Origin: Streptomyces sp. V4I2
Lineage (GTDB): Bacteria > Actinomycetota > Actinomycetes > Streptomycetales > Streptomycetaceae
Length of the DNA stretch: 64,000 nt
Reading direction: 5' to 3'
Assembly (NCBI RefSeq): GCF_030817655.1
Contig: NZ_JAUSZM010000003.1
Location: 2,356,001-2,420,000, forward strand
Positions 51,666 through 60,950 of the stretch are shown in pieces. Below the pieces are notes generated by a model. The model was not told the origin of the DNA. It made no database searches and saw only the letters and a list, made by a program, of their open reading frames with translations. Numbering within the stretch: position 1 is the stretch's first letter; the number at the start of each line of letters is the position of its first letter. The translations under genes were made by a program, and so were the position numbers.

Positions 51666-52188
51666 GCGAGCGGCGACGGAGCCGGAACCAGGCCACCCCG
51701 CCGACGGCGGCCAGGCCCACGGCGGCCGCACCGGCGACCGGGGTGAAGGCGTCGGCGCGGGCGAGGCCGCCGCCGCCGGCGGGCGGACCACCGTTCGGGA
51801 CGCCGGCGGCGGACTGGTCCTTGCACTCGACGGTGAACACCTTGGTCTTGCCCGCGCCGGCCGCGCCGGCCGCGCCGACGATGTTCCAGGTGAGCTTGTA
51901 CATGCCGTCGGGCAGCGACACGATCTCGCTGCTGCCCGTGCCGTCCGGGAGGTTGAGGAGACCGTCGCGGGTCGCGCCGCCCGGCACCAGAGGCTGCGTC
52001 ACGATTGACCATCTGACGGTCTGGTTGACGTCGAACCCGTTGGCGTCCAGGTAGAACTTGCAGACCTTCGACTCGTCCTTCGGGTCACCGGGGGGCGTCG
52101 TGCGGGTCGCCTCCACGCAGTTGATCTGACTCTCTTTCACATCCGCGCCGCGGATGGTGGGAGCAGCGCCCTGCGTCCCGTCAGACAT
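51652..52188 (-). CDS. surface-protein-like hypothetical protein, sortase neighbour
   Basis: A 178-residue protein with a beta-rich domain containing three Cys (SQINCVEATRTTPPGD, KVCKFYLDANGFDVNQTVRWSI, VFTVECKDQ), a Gly/Pro-rich linker and a C-terminal anchor: hydrophobic AFTPVAGAAAVGLAAVGGVAWF followed by RLRRRSHGAA. That is the layout of a wall- or membrane-anchored protein, and the sortase gene follows with overlap. However, the start at 52188 (GGAAGAGGG upstream) gives no signal peptide, and the start overlaps the MFS stop. Either it is exported by another route or the N-terminus was lost. Confidence 0.72.
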   Translation of the reverse strand: MSDGTQGAAPTIRGADVKESQINCVEATRTTPPGDPKDESKVCKFYLDANGFDVNQTVRWSIVTQPLVPGGATRDGLLNLPDGTGSSEIVSLPDGMYKLTWNIVGAAGAAGAGKTKVFTVECKDQSAAGVPNGGPPAGGGGLARADAFTPVAGAAAVGLAAVGGVAWFRLRRRSHGAA

Positions 52189-53440
52189 CCCTCTTCCGGT
52201 CCAGTGGGACCCCCGCTCTGCGGGGCTCGGGGTCCGGAGCCCGTCCTCCGGCCGGCCCGCCCGGCGAAGGGGACCGCAGCGCCACCCCCGAGGACACCAG
52301 CAGCAGCGCGCCGAGCATCACGAACGGCGCCGCCACGCCCGCGACCCCGGCGATCAGGCCGGCCGCGGCGGGCGCGGCGACCTGGCCGAGGCGGTTGCCG
52401 GTCAGACGCAGGGCGAGGGCGGTGGAGCGGGCGCCGTCGGGGGCGGCCTGGACGACCGTCGTCATGGACAGCGGCTGGCCCACGCCGAGGCAGAAGCCGA
52501 GGGCCGCGAGGATCACGGCCAGGCCCCACACCGGCACCGGCAGCGCGATGCCGGCGCACAGCACCGCCGCCAGCAGACAGGTGACGGTGAGCAGCAGCGC
52601 CCGGCCCAACAGCCGCAGCAGCGGCGTCAGTACCAGGCGGCAGGCGATCGTGGCCGCGGCCCGCAGGCTGAGCAGGAGGCCGATCACGGAGGGGGCGATG
52701 CCCCGGTGTTCGCCGACCACCGGGAGGTAGGCGGTGAGGATGTCGGTCGCGGAGAGCACGGAGAGGCTGATGAAGATGCCGGCGGGTACGCCCCGGGCGC
52801 GCAGGATGCGCTGGACGGGGACGCGGTCGCCCTGTCCCGTACGGGACTTGACCGTCGTACGGTCCTCTATGCGCCACAGCGACGTGAACGCGACCGCGGC
52901 TCCCGCGCCCGCGACGACCAGGGCGAGCGCGCTGGTGCCCGCCATGTCCCGGCCGCCGATCAGGGCGCCCGCCGCGATCGGGCCGACCAGCTGGCCGAGG
53001 GAGGCGCCGATGGTGAAGTGGCCGAAGTTGCGGTCCTGTTCGTGCGGGGCGGACTGGCGGGCCACCAGCGACTGGGCGCCGATCACGAAGCAGAGGTGAC
53101 CGAGGCCCATCACCCCGCTCCAGACCGCCATGGCCCAGAGGGAGTTGGCGATGCCGCTGAGTGCGCAGCCGCCGGATATCAGGACCACCCCGGCCGGCAG
53201 CAGGGGCGCGCAGCGGCCGTGGTCGGTGCGTCGGCCCAGCGGTACCGCGACGAAGAGCGGGAGCAGGGCGTACACGCCCGCGATGACGCCGATCGCCCGC
53301 TCGTCCGCGCCCAGCGCGAGGGCCCGGTAGGACACGGCGGGCCGGGCCATCGACACCGCCCCCTGCGCGAAGCTGAAGGCGATGACGAGGCGGAGCAGCC
53401 AGCCGCGGTTCGCACCGGGCCTCACGGTCGTTTCCTCCAT
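52181..53440 (-). CDS. MFS transporter
   Basis: A 419-residue major facilitator protein with 12 hydrophobic segments, FVAVPLGRRTDHGRCAPLLPAG (loop 2-3 motif), IGASLGQLVGPIAAGALIGG and a second half with GFCLGVGQPLSMTTVVQAAP. It is probably a drug or metabolite exporter; the substrate is unknown. It starts 23 bases after the CitMHS gene and overlaps the following gene by eight bases, so it belongs to a four-gene run. Confidence 0.88.
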   Translation of the reverse strand: MEETTVRPGANRGWLLRLVIAFSFAQGAVSMARPAVSYRALALGADERAIGVIAGVYALLPLFVAVPLGRRTDHGRCAPLLPAGVVLISGGCALSGIANSLWAMAVWSGVMGLGHLCFVIGAQSLVARQSAPHEQDRNFGHFTIGASLGQLVGPIAAGALIGGRDMAGTSALALVVAGAGAAVAFTSLWRIEDRTTVKSRTGQGDRVPVQRILRARGVPAGIFISLSVLSATDILTAYLPVVGEHRGIAPSVIGLLLSLRAAATIACRLVLTPLLRLLGRALLLTVTCLLAAVLCAGIALPVPVWGLAVILAALGFCLGVGQPLSMTTVVQAAPDGARSTALALRLTGNRLGQVAAPAAAGLIAGVAGVAAPFVMLGALLLVSSGVALRSPSPGGPAGGRAPDPEPRRAGVPLDRKRDV

Positions 53441-53462
53441 GGCGAGTTGGCCGACGGGTCTG

Positions 53463-54869
53463 TCAGATGATCCCGAAGAGGATTCCTGCCCCGAGGATGA
53501 TCAGAGATGTCAGCGCGGCCCACTTGACCACGAACCGGGTGTGGTCGCCGAACTCGACCTTGGCCATGCCGACCAGGACGTAGACGGCCGGGACGAGCGG
53601 GCTCGACATGTGCAGCGGCTGGCCGACCAGCGAGGCGCGGGCCATCTCCAGCGGCGAGACGCCGTGCGCCGCGCCGGCCTCGGCGAGGACCGGGAGGACG
53701 CCGAAGTAGAAGCCGTCGTTGGACATGAAGTAGGTGAGCGGAAGGCTCAGCACGCCGGTGACGAGGGCCATGTGCGGGCCCATGCCCTCGGGGATGACGT
53801 CCACCATCCACTTGGCCATGCTGTCGACCATGCCGGTGCCCTGGAGGACACCGGTGAAGACGGCGGCGGCGAAGACCATGCCGGAGACGTTGAGGACGTT
53901 GTCCGCGTGAGCGGCGAGGCGGGCCTTCTGGTCGGGGATGTGCGGGAAGTTCACGGTGAGCGCGAGCGCGGCGCCGATCAGGAACAGCACCGGGATCGGC
54001 AGGTACTCCATGATCATGGCGGTGAGCAGCACGACCGTGAGGAGGAAGTTGAACCACAGGAGCTTGGGACGCAGGGTGGCCCGGTTCTGGTCGAGGCCCT
54101 GGAAGTCGTCGTCCTCGTCGGCGTCGGTGCCGAAGCCGGCGCCGCCGGTGCGGGCCGGGGTCTTGCCGTCGCCGGCACCGCCCGCGCCGACCAGGACCGT
54201 CTCGGTCTCCTTCTCCTCGACCTTCTCGTCCACCAGGATCTCGCCCAGCGTCAGCACGCCCAGCCGCCTGCGCTCACGCACACCGAGGACGTACGACAGG
54301 ATGAAGACGCCGAGGAGGCCGACCAGCAGGGCCGGGATCATCGGGACGAAGATGTCGCTGGCGTCCAGCTTGAGGGCGGTGGCGGCACGGGCGGTGGGGC
54401 CGCCCCACGGCAGCGTGTTCATCACGCCGTTGGCCATGGCGGCGACACCGGTCATCACGACCAGGCTCATCTTGAGGCGCTTGTACAGCGGGTACATCGC
54501 CGAGACCGTGATCATGAAGGTGGTCGAGCCGTCGCCGTCGAGCGAGACGATCGCGGCGAGGACCGCGGTGCCGACGACGATCCGCATCGGGTCGGCCTTC
54601 GCGAACTTCAGGATCCCGCGGACGACCGGGTCGAAGAGGCCGACGTCGATCATCACACCGAAGTAGACGATCGCGAACATGAGCATCGCCGCGGTGGGGG
54701 CGAGGCTGGTGACGCCGTCGATGACGTAGTCACCGAGCTTGGCGCCCTTTCCCACGAACACACAGAACAGTGCGGGGATCAGTACGAGCGCCGCGATCGG
54801 CGACATCTTCTTCATCATGATCAGGACCAGGAAGGTCGCGATCATGGCGAAGCCGAGGATGGTCAGCAT
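53463..54869 (-). CDS. CitMHS family citrate:metal/H+ symporter
   Basis: A 468-residue transporter of the CitMHS family, which takes up citrate complexed with Mg2+, Ca2+ or another divalent ion. It has about 12 membrane segments, IVSLDGDGSTTFMITVSAMYPLYKRL, GVMNTLPWGGPTARAATAL, a charged central loop (residues ~215-275) and MSNDGFYFGVLPVLAEAGAAHG. The ATG at 54869 gives the normal membrane-inserted N-terminus (MLTILGFAMIATFLVL). The upstream 130 bases separate it from the molybdopterin enzyme gene and should hold its promoter. Confidence 0.92.
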   Translation of the reverse strand: MLTILGFAMIATFLVLIMMKKMSPIAALVLIPALFCVFVGKGAKLGDYVIDGVTSLAPTAAMLMFAIVYFGVMIDVGLFDPVVRGILKFAKADPMRIVVGTAVLAAIVSLDGDGSTTFMITVSAMYPLYKRLKMSLVVMTGVAAMANGVMNTLPWGGPTARAATALKLDASDIFVPMIPALLVGLLGVFILSYVLGVRERRRLGVLTLGEILVDEKVEEKETETVLVGAGGAGDGKTPARTGGAGFGTDADEDDDFQGLDQNRATLRPKLLWFNFLLTVVLLTAMIMEYLPIPVLFLIGAALALTVNFPHIPDQKARLAAHADNVLNVSGMVFAAAVFTGVLQGTGMVDSMAKWMVDVIPEGMGPHMALVTGVLSLPLTYFMSNDGFYFGVLPVLAEAGAAHGVSPLEMARASLVGQPLHMSSPLVPAVYVLVGMAKVEFGDHTRFVVKWAALTSLIILGAGILFGII

Positions 54870-55003
54870 GAGTGGATACCTAACGTTCGCCCTTGAACTC
54901 CCACCAGGGCCGGCGGTGGCGACGACGTTAGGACTCGTCAAGTGGCGTTAACAAGACGTTGACACGCGAGCAATAAGCGCAAAACTCCTGGTCACAGCTT
55001 TGC

Positions 55004-57256
55004 TCAGGTCAGAGCAGGGAACTTTTCGGTCACGGCGGCGACTTCGACGGGCACTCCGTTGAGAACGGCGTTGCCCGAGAGCGGGTCGAGCAGGCTGCCG
55101 TCGAGGATCTGGTTGACGTTGACTCCGGGGTCGGCGGAGGCGTGGCTGAGCCGGGTTCCGGGCCGGTCGTGACCCCAGCCGTGCGGCAGGCTCACCACAC
55201 CCCGGCGCACCCCCTCGGTGACCTCGGCGGGCGCGGTCACCTCTCCCCCGGCGCCCTTGACCCGCACGGGCGCCCCGTCCCGTACGCCCAGGCGTTCGGC
55301 GTCCTCGGGGTGGATGTGCAGGGTGCAGCGGTTGGTGCCGCCGGTGAGGGCGGGCACATTGTGCATCCAGCTGTTGTTGGAGCGCAGATGACGGCGGCCG
55401 ACCAGGACGAGCCCGGCGGGCCGCTCGTGCAGGGCCTGGCGGAGGCGGGGCAGGTCTCCGGCGATCGGCTGCGGGAGCAGCTCGACCTTGCCGCTGCGGG
55501 TCTTCAGCGGCTGCGGCAGGCGCCGGCTCAGCGGCCCGAGGTCGATGCCGTGCGGATGCGCGAGCAGCTTCTGAAGGCTCAGCCCGTCCGGGCGTACGCC
55601 GAAGCCGTCGCCGTACGGTCCCAGGCGCAGCATCAGGTCGAGGCGCCGCTCGGGGCCGGTCTCGCCGGTGAGCTGTGCGGCGAGCTCGCGGGGATCCCGG
55701 CCGTGGACCGGGGAGTGCGGCTCCTTGACCGCCTTGCCGAGGGTCTGGTCGATCACCATCGCGTCGACGGCGGCCGGGTCGGCGCCGTGCATGCCGGTCG
55801 CGGCCAGGACCAGCCGGGCCAGGATCTCGGTCTCGGCCATTCTGCCGGGCTCCAGGGGCACGGCGGGGCGGGTGTAGCGGACCTGGTTGCGGACGGCGAG
55901 GGTGTTGAAGGCGAAGTCGTGGTGCGGGCTCTGGGAGGGCGGAGGCGGCGGCAGCACGACGTGGGCGTGGCGCGAGGTCTCGTTCAGGTACGGGTCGACG
56001 CTGACCATGAAGTCGAGGGACTCGAGGGCCTTGTCGAGCCGGTTCCCGTCGGGGGCGGACAGCACCGGGTTGGCGGCGACCGCGATGAGCGCGCGGACCG
56101 GTTCTCCCTCCTCGGTGGCCGTGTCGATCTCCTCGGCGAGCGCGGAGAGCGGCAGCTCCCCCTTCGCCTCCGGGTGCCCGCTCACCCGGGAGCGCCAGCG
56201 CCCGAGCGCGAAGCCGTGGCCGGGCCCGGCGGGCCGCGGCGTCCTGTCGGTGGCCGCCTGCGGGAAGAGGGCGCCGCCGGGCCGGTCGAGGTTGCCGGTG
56301 AGGATGTTGAGGACGTCGACGAGCCAGCTGGCGAGGGTGCCGTGGGGCACGGTGCAGCTGCCGATGCGGCCGTATACGGCGGCGGTGGGGGCGGCGGCGA
56401 GTTCGCGGGCGAGGGCGCGGATCGTGACGGCGTCCACGTCGCAGGCGTCGGCCACGGCTTCGGGGGTGAAGTCCCGTACGGACGCCGCGAGTTCGCCGAG
56501 CCCCTGCACGTGGGCGGCCAGGTCTCCGAGCTCCACGAGGCCCTCCTCGAAGAGGACGTGTGCCATCGCCGCGAGCAGCAGGGCGTCGGTGCCGGGCCGG
56601 ATGGCGATGTGGCGGTCGGCGAGCTTGGCGGTACGGGTGCGGCGGGGATCGACGACCGTGAGCGTGCCGCCGCGGGCCTTGAGCGCCTTGAGCTTGCCGG
56701 GGAAGTCGGGTGCGGTGCACAGACTCCCGTTGGATTCCAGGGGGTTGGCGCCCAGGAGCAGCAGGTGGTCGGTGTGGTCGAGGTCGGGTACCGGGATCGC
56801 GTTGGCGTCGCCGTACAGCAGGCCGCTGGAGACGTGCTTGGGCATCTGGTCGACGGTGGACGCGGTGAAGATGCTGCGGGTGCCGAGCCCGGCGAGGAGC
56901 ACCGGCGGGTAGAGCGCGCCGGCCATGGTGTGCACGTTGGGGTTGCCGAGGACGACGCCGACGGAGTTCGCGCCGTACCGCTCGACGACGGTCCGGATCC
57001 CGGCGGCGACCGCGTCGAAGGCCTCCTCCCAGGTGGCCTCGCGCAGCTCGCCGTCCTTGCGGACGAGGGGTCCGCGCAGCCGGTCGGGGTCACCGTCGAC
57101 GGCCCCGAAGGAGGCGCCCTTGGGGCAGATGAACCCCTGGCTGAACACATCGTCCCGGTCACCGCGGGCACCGGTGACGCGGGTGCCCTCGATGGTGAGC
57201 GTGAGCCCGCAGGTGGCCTCGCACAGGGGGCAGATTCGCAGGGCGGTGCGGGACAC
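55004..57256 (-). CDS. molybdopterin oxidoreductase (formate dehydrogenase-like, MopB family)
   Basis: A 750-residue molybdopterin bis-MGD enzyme. The N-terminal [4Fe-4S] motif is CPLCEATCGL...CPKG; then GNPNVHTMAGALYPPVLLAGLGTRS, GANPLESNGSL, VDPRRTRTAKLADRHIAIRPGTD (cofactor domain) and the C-terminal MopB fold RSNNSWMHNVPALTGG and VSLPHGWGHDRPGTRL. It resembles cytoplasmic formate-dehydrogenase-like proteins of actinobacteria; the substrate is uncertain. GTG at 57256 with GGAGGACCC upstream is preferred to a longer start. A perfect palindrome lies 48 bases upstream. Confidence 0.88.
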   Translation of the reverse strand: MSRTALRICPLCEATCGLTLTIEGTRVTGARGDRDDVFSQGFICPKGASFGAVDGDPDRLRGPLVRKDGELREATWEEAFDAVAAGIRTVVERYGANSVGVVLGNPNVHTMAGALYPPVLLAGLGTRSIFTASTVDQMPKHVSSGLLYGDANAIPVPDLDHTDHLLLLGANPLESNGSLCTAPDFPGKLKALKARGGTLTVVDPRRTRTAKLADRHIAIRPGTDALLLAAMAHVLFEEGLVELGDLAAHVQGLGELAASVRDFTPEAVADACDVDAVTIRALARELAAAPTAAVYGRIGSCTVPHGTLASWLVDVLNILTGNLDRPGGALFPQAATDRTPRPAGPGHGFALGRWRSRVSGHPEAKGELPLSALAEEIDTATEEGEPVRALIAVAANPVLSAPDGNRLDKALESLDFMVSVDPYLNETSRHAHVVLPPPPPSQSPHHDFAFNTLAVRNQVRYTRPAVPLEPGRMAETEILARLVLAATGMHGADPAAVDAMVIDQTLGKAVKEPHSPVHGRDPRELAAQLTGETGPERRLDLMLRLGPYGDGFGVRPDGLSLQKLLAHPHGIDLGPLSRRLPQPLKTRSGKVELLPQPIAGDLPRLRQALHERPAGLVLVGRRHLRSNNSWMHNVPALTGGTNRCTLHIHPEDAERLGVRDGAPVRVKGAGGEVTAPAEVTEGVRRGVVSLPHGWGHDRPGTRLSHASADPGVNVNQILDGSLLDPLSGNAVLNGVPVEVAAVTEKFPALT

Positions 57257-57303
57257 GGGTCCTCCCGGGGGCGGCGGCTTCGGTGACGCGCGGACGAGAG
57301 TGA

Positions 57304-57321
57304 GCATACCGACCGGTATGC
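57304..57321. promoter_or_regulatory. perfect 8-2-8 palindrome upstream of the molybdopterin enzyme
   Basis: GCATACCGACCGGTATGC, eight-base arms around AC, lies between the enzyme gene and the TetR gene at 57406-58023 on the same strand. It is probably an operator. It shares ATACCGACCGG with the sites at 23547 and 29025 but has different half-site spacing, so the binding protein may differ. Confidence 0.6.
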
Positions 57322-57405
57322 ACGGAGGGGAGGGTCAGCGGGGGACGAGGTCGGAAATTCACGAACCGTTACAGCGCCGGTCCGGCCGACCCGGGCGCGG
57401 ACGCC

Positions 57406-58023
57406 CTAGTCCAGCACCCGCGCCAAATACGCCCGCAGCAGCTCCCGGGTCTCCTCGATGATCTTCTCGTCGCCCTCCGGAGCCACCCGGAAGGCGAGGT
57501 GGACGAGGGTGTCGGCGGTTTCCACGGCGACCAGGAAGGTGCGGCGCAGGTCCTCGTCCGGGGCGCGGTCGAGGTAGCCGGAGAGGAGGTCGGTGAGGCG
57601 GTCGGCGACGCGGTGGTTGGGTTCGGCGTAGCGGGAGCCGACCGGGATCTGGTTGCCGAAGTCGACGAGGGTGAAGCCGGGAGCGGTGCGCTTCATGGCG
57701 AGGTACTCGTCGAGTACGGCGTCCACCGCCGCCCGCCAGCCGCCCTCGCCGGTCCCCCGGAGGCGCTCGGTGACGCGCTCGGTGTAGCGCTCCAGGTTGC
57801 GCTGGGCGAGGGCGTCGGCCATCGCGCGCTTGTTGCCGAAGAAGCGGTAGACCGAGCCGATCGGAACGCCGGCGCGCAGGGCGACGGCCCGGGTGCTGAG
57901 CGCGTCGTAGCCGACCTCGTCGAGGAGGTCGGCGCAGGCGTCGAGGATCCTCGTCAGCCGTTCGGCGCTGCGCCGCTGCACGGGCGCTCGGCGGAGCGAT
58001 GTCGCTGGGGGCACGGGCTTCAT
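57406..58023 (-). CDS. TetR family regulator
   Basis: A 205-residue TetR regulator with SAERLTRILDACADLLDEVGYDALSTRAVALRAGVPIGSVYRFFGNKRAMADAL and a C-terminal ligand domain (MKRTAPGFTLVDFGNQIP). Its ATG at 58023 overlaps the lipoprotein stop (ATGA), so the two are coupled. It stands upstream of the molybdopterin enzyme gene on the same strand and is a candidate for binding the palindrome at 57304-57321. Confidence 0.88.
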   Translation of the reverse strand: MKPVPPATSLRRAPVQRRSAERLTRILDACADLLDEVGYDALSTRAVALRAGVPIGSVYRFFGNKRAMADALAQRNLERYTERVTERLRGTGEGGWRAAVDAVLDEYLAMKRTAPGFTLVDFGNQIPVGSRYAEPNHRVADRLTDLLSGYLDRAPDEDLRRTFLVAVETADTLVHLAFRVAPEGDEKIIEETRELLRAYLARVLD

Positions 58024-58655
58024 GATGCCTTTCCGCCGCGGTCCGGGAAACCTCGCCCCTCAGTACGGCGCACGGAGCCCGGTGCGCTCAGCACGCCGTT
58101 CCCGGTCCCGGTCGCTTCCGGCAACCTCCCGGTCCCCGCCGACTCCGACTGCGCCGACGCCGTGACGTCCGCCGTGCTCTCGACCGGCTCGCCGTCGACG
58201 GCCCACACCGTGCCGTCGTCGGCGTACAGGCGGGCGGTGACATGGTGGGTGCCGTGCGGGACGTAGCGGGCGGAGAGGCGGTACTCGGAGGTGCGCAGCC
58301 GGGCGACGGGGTGACCGTCCACGAAGAGGCGGACGATGCCGCGGCCGGCCACCGCCTCCTCTTTTGCACCGGCGGGCGAGAAGCGGAAGTCCTCGAGAGT
58401 CAGGCGGACGTTCCAGCTGTTGCCGGCGGCGGGCTGCACCTCGATGCCGACGTCGGGTGCGCCCTCTTCCTCCACCTCACGGAAGCGATGCCCCTCTTTG
58501 TCGGTCTCGTCGAGGAGTTTGCCCACCGGTGAGGGCGAGGGGTCGTTCCTCCGGTTCTGTTGCTCGTCCGCACCGCTGGTGCCACAGCCCGCGGATCCTG
58601 TCAGCAACAGGACACAGACCGCGAGCGCAGCAAGAAGTGCCCGCGTCCACGCCAT
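58020..58655 (-). CDS. lipoprotein of unknown function
   Basis: A 211-residue lipoprotein. The signal peptide ALLAALAVCVLLLTGSAGC ends in a lipobox with the modified Cys near residue 22. The mature part has a beta-sandwich-like domain (NSWNVRLTLEDFRFSPAG, GIVRLFVDGHPVARLRTSEYRL, GTHHVTARLYADDGTVWA) that resembles domains found next to copper or cupredoxin proteins, but no metal-binding motif is clear. It is coupled to the TetR gene downstream, an unusual pairing, and is divergent from hmgA. Confidence 0.82.
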   Translation of the reverse strand: MAWTRALLAALAVCVLLLTGSAGCGTSGADEQQNRRNDPSPSPVGKLLDETDKEGHRFREVEEEGAPDVGIEVQPAAGNSWNVRLTLEDFRFSPAGAKEEAVAGRGIVRLFVDGHPVARLRTSEYRLSARYVPHGTHHVTARLYADDGTVWAVDGEPVESTADVTASAQSESAGTGRLPEATGTGNGVLSAPGSVRRTEGRGFPDRGGKAS

Positions 58656-58812
58656 GTCGGGGAGCGTAGAACACCGGTACGACACCTCGTATCCCCCTGG
58701 AGTCTGGTTCCCGCGCTCCGAGATCCTCCGTGAGGAGGTCTCCTGTCCTCTTGCGCCGGGGAAAACGCAATCCTACGGTGACACATAGGAATCAGACCGC
58801 AAAGGAGCGATC

Positions 58813-60147
58813 ATGAACGGGGACGCGCGGAAGACCGCCGAGGGCCTCACCTACCTCTCCGGCTTCGGCAATGAGCACAGTTCGCAGGCCGTCCCGGGCG
58901 CACTGCCCGAGGGCCGCAACTCGCCCCAGCGCGCCCCGCTCGGGCTGTACGCGGAGCAGCTCAGCGGTACGGCGTTCACCGAGCCCCGGGCGTACAACCG
59001 CCGTTCCTGGCTGTACCGCGTCCGCCCGTCGGCCGCGCACCCGGCGTTCACGCGCACGCAGAACGGCCGGATCCGCACGGCTCCCTTCACGCAGGCCGTG
59101 CCGGACCCGAACCGGCTGCGCTGGGACCCCCTGCCGGAGCCCACCCCGGGCACCGACTTCCTCGCCGGGCTGTGGACCCTCGGCGGCAACGGCGACGCGA
59201 CCCAGCGCACCGGCATGGCCGTGCACCTGTACCACGCCGACGCCTCGATGGACCGCGTCTTCAGCGACGCGGACGGCGAGCTGCTGATCGTGCCGGAGCG
59301 CGGCGGGCTGCTGCTGCGCACGGAGTTCGGGCTGCTCCAGGTGGAGCCGGGACATGTGGCGCTGATCCCTCGTGGCGTCCGCTTCCGTGTGGAGCTGCTG
59401 GATGCGTCGGCCCGCGGCTATGTGTGCGAGAACTACGGGTCGCCCTTCCGCCTCCCCGACCTCGGCCCCATCGGCGCCAACGGCCTCGCCAACCCCAGAG
59501 ACTTCCGGGCGCCGGTGGCCGCATACGAGGACGACGAGAACACGGAGGGTCCGGTGGAGGTGGTCAACAAGTTCTGCGGCAACCTCTGGACGGCCACCTA
59601 CGACCACTCGCCGCTCGATGTCGTCGCCTGGCACGGCAACCATGTGCCCTATGTCTATGACCTGCGCCGTTTCAATGTGCTCGGGACCATCTCGTACGAC
59701 CATCCCGACCCGTCGATCTTCACGGTGCTGACGTCGCCGTCGGACACTCCCGGCCTGGCCGGCGTCGACTTCGTGGTCTTCGCGCCGCGCTGGCTGGTGG
59801 GCGAGGACACCTTCCGGCCGCCGTACTTCCACCGGAACGTGATGAGCGAGTACATGGGGCTCATCGAGGGCGCCTACGACGCGAAGACCTCCGGCCCGGG
59901 GGGCTTCGTGGCCGGCGGGGGCTCGCTGCACAACATGATGTCGGCGCACGGGCCGGACGGGGACACCTTCGACCGGGCGAGCGCCGCCGAGCTGCGGCCC
60001 CAGAAGGTCGACGACGGGCTGGCGTTCATGTTCGAGACCCGCTGGCCGGTGACGCTGACACCGCACGCGGCCCAGGCGGAGCATCTGCAGCAGGGCTACG
60101 ACGACGTGTGGCAGGGACTGGAGCGGCATTTCCGCCCCTTGCACTGA
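58813..60147 (+). CDS. hmgA: homogentisate 1,2-dioxygenase
   Basis: A 444-residue homogentisate dioxygenase, which opens the aromatic ring of homogentisate to maleylacetoacetate in tyrosine and phenylalanine breakdown. The family start [21 protein letters not shown] is complete. Fe(II) ligands lie in [20 protein letters not shown] (His and Glu) and [12 protein letters not shown] (His). The length is normal. The ATG at 58813 has AAAGGAGCGATC upstream. A UTRA regulator gene follows 27 bases downstream and may be co-transcribed. No other tyrosine catabolic gene is seen in the window. Confidence 0.97.
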   Translation: MNGDARKTAEGLTYLSGFGNEHSSQAVPGALPEGRNSPQRAPLGLYAEQLSGTAFTEPRAYNRRSWLYRVRPSAAHPAFTRTQNGRIRTAPFTQAVPDPNRLRWDPLPEPTPGTDFLAGLWTLGGNGDATQRTGMAVHLYHADASMDRVFSDADGELLIVPERGGLLLRTEFGLLQVEPGHVALIPRGVRFRVELLDASARGYVCENYGSPFRLPDLGPIGANGLANPRDFRAPVAAYEDDENTEGPVEVVNKFCGNLWTATYDHSPLDVVAWHGNHVPYVYDLRRFNVLGTISYDHPDPSIFTVLTSPSDTPGLAGVDFVVFAPRWLVGEDTFRPPYFHRNVMSEYMGLIEGAYDAKTSGPGGFVAGGGSLHNMMSAHGPDGDTFDRASAAELRPQKVDDGLAFMFETRWPVTLTPHAAQAEHLQQGYDDVWQGLERHFRPLH

Positions 60148-60174
60148 AGATTCCCTACCGGTACGGATGGCCCC

Positions 60175-60924
60175 GTGACCTCCTTCGCCCCGGACTCGAT
60201 CGTCCTGAACCGCAAACTGCCGCTCTGGTACCAGGTGTCGCAGTCGCTGCGCGCCTCGATACTGGGCCGCTCGCCGCAGGACCCGCTGCGGCTGCCCACC
60301 GAGGAGCAGTTGGCGGGGCACTACGGGGTGAGCGTGCTGACCATGCGGCAGGCGCTGAAGGAGCTGGAGGACGAGGGCCTGATCACGCGCCACCGCAGGC
60401 GCGGCACGTTCATCGAGCCGGACGCCCTGCGGGGCGCCCCGGTGCGGCTGCTCGGCTCGGTGGACGCGATCGTGGCCCAGCAGTCCGGCATGGCGACGCA
60501 GCTGCTGGAGCACGGCAGGGCGCCCGTGCCGCCCGAACTCGCCGAGTTCTTCCCGGATCTCGCCGAGGTGGCGACGTACCACCGCCTGCGCGGCGAGGAG
60601 AAGACCGGCGAGCCGACCAACCACGCCCGCAACTACGTCCGTCCCGAACTCGCCGCGCGGATCGACCCGGACGACCTGGTCCGCTGGCCGATGACCAAGG
60701 TGCTCAGGGATGCCGTCGGGGCGGACATCAGCCGCATCACGGACACCGTGGAGGCCCGCCTGGCGGACCCGGAGACCTCCCGTCTCCTCCAAGTCCCGCT
60801 GCTCAGCCCGATCCTGCACTACACGGGCGTCACCTACGACACGGGCGGGCGCCCCCTGGACGTGGCCGTCATCCACTACCGGGGGGACCGCTTCTCCTTC
60901 ACGGTGACGTTGGACGCCACCTGA
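60175..60924 (+). CDS. GntR family regulator with UTRA domain (HutC subfamily)
   Basis: A 249-residue HutC-type regulator: winged helix LPLWYQVSQSLRASIL...LPTEEQLAGHYGVSVLTMRQALKELEDEGLITRHRRRGTFIEP (residues ~10-80) and a C-terminal UTRA ligand domain (LRGEEKTGEPTNHARNYVRPELAARI, SPILHYTGVTYDTGGRPLDVAVIHYRGDRFSFTVTL). GTG at 60175. Its position directly after hmgA suggests control of tyrosine catabolism, but this is inference from position only. Confidence 0.9.
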   Translation: MTSFAPDSIVLNRKLPLWYQVSQSLRASILGRSPQDPLRLPTEEQLAGHYGVSVLTMRQALKELEDEGLITRHRRRGTFIEPDALRGAPVRLLGSVDAIVAQQSGMATQLLEHGRAPVPPELAEFFPDLAEVATYHRLRGEEKTGEPTNHARNYVRPELAARIDPDDLVRWPMTKVLRDAVGADISRITDTVEARLADPETSRLLQVPLLSPILHYTGVTYDTGGRPLDVAVIHYRGDRFSFTVTLDAT

Positions 60925-60950
60925 GCCGGCTGTCCGTGGCAGGTCGTACG

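Noticed and set aside
55142..57286. A 714-codon open frame on the plus strand
   Set aside because: It is antisense to the molybdopterin oxidoreductase and has no recognisable motif.
58792..60876. A 694-codon open frame on the minus strand
   Set aside because: It is antisense to hmgA and the UTRA regulator gene, which are both certain; composition is that of a shadow frame.
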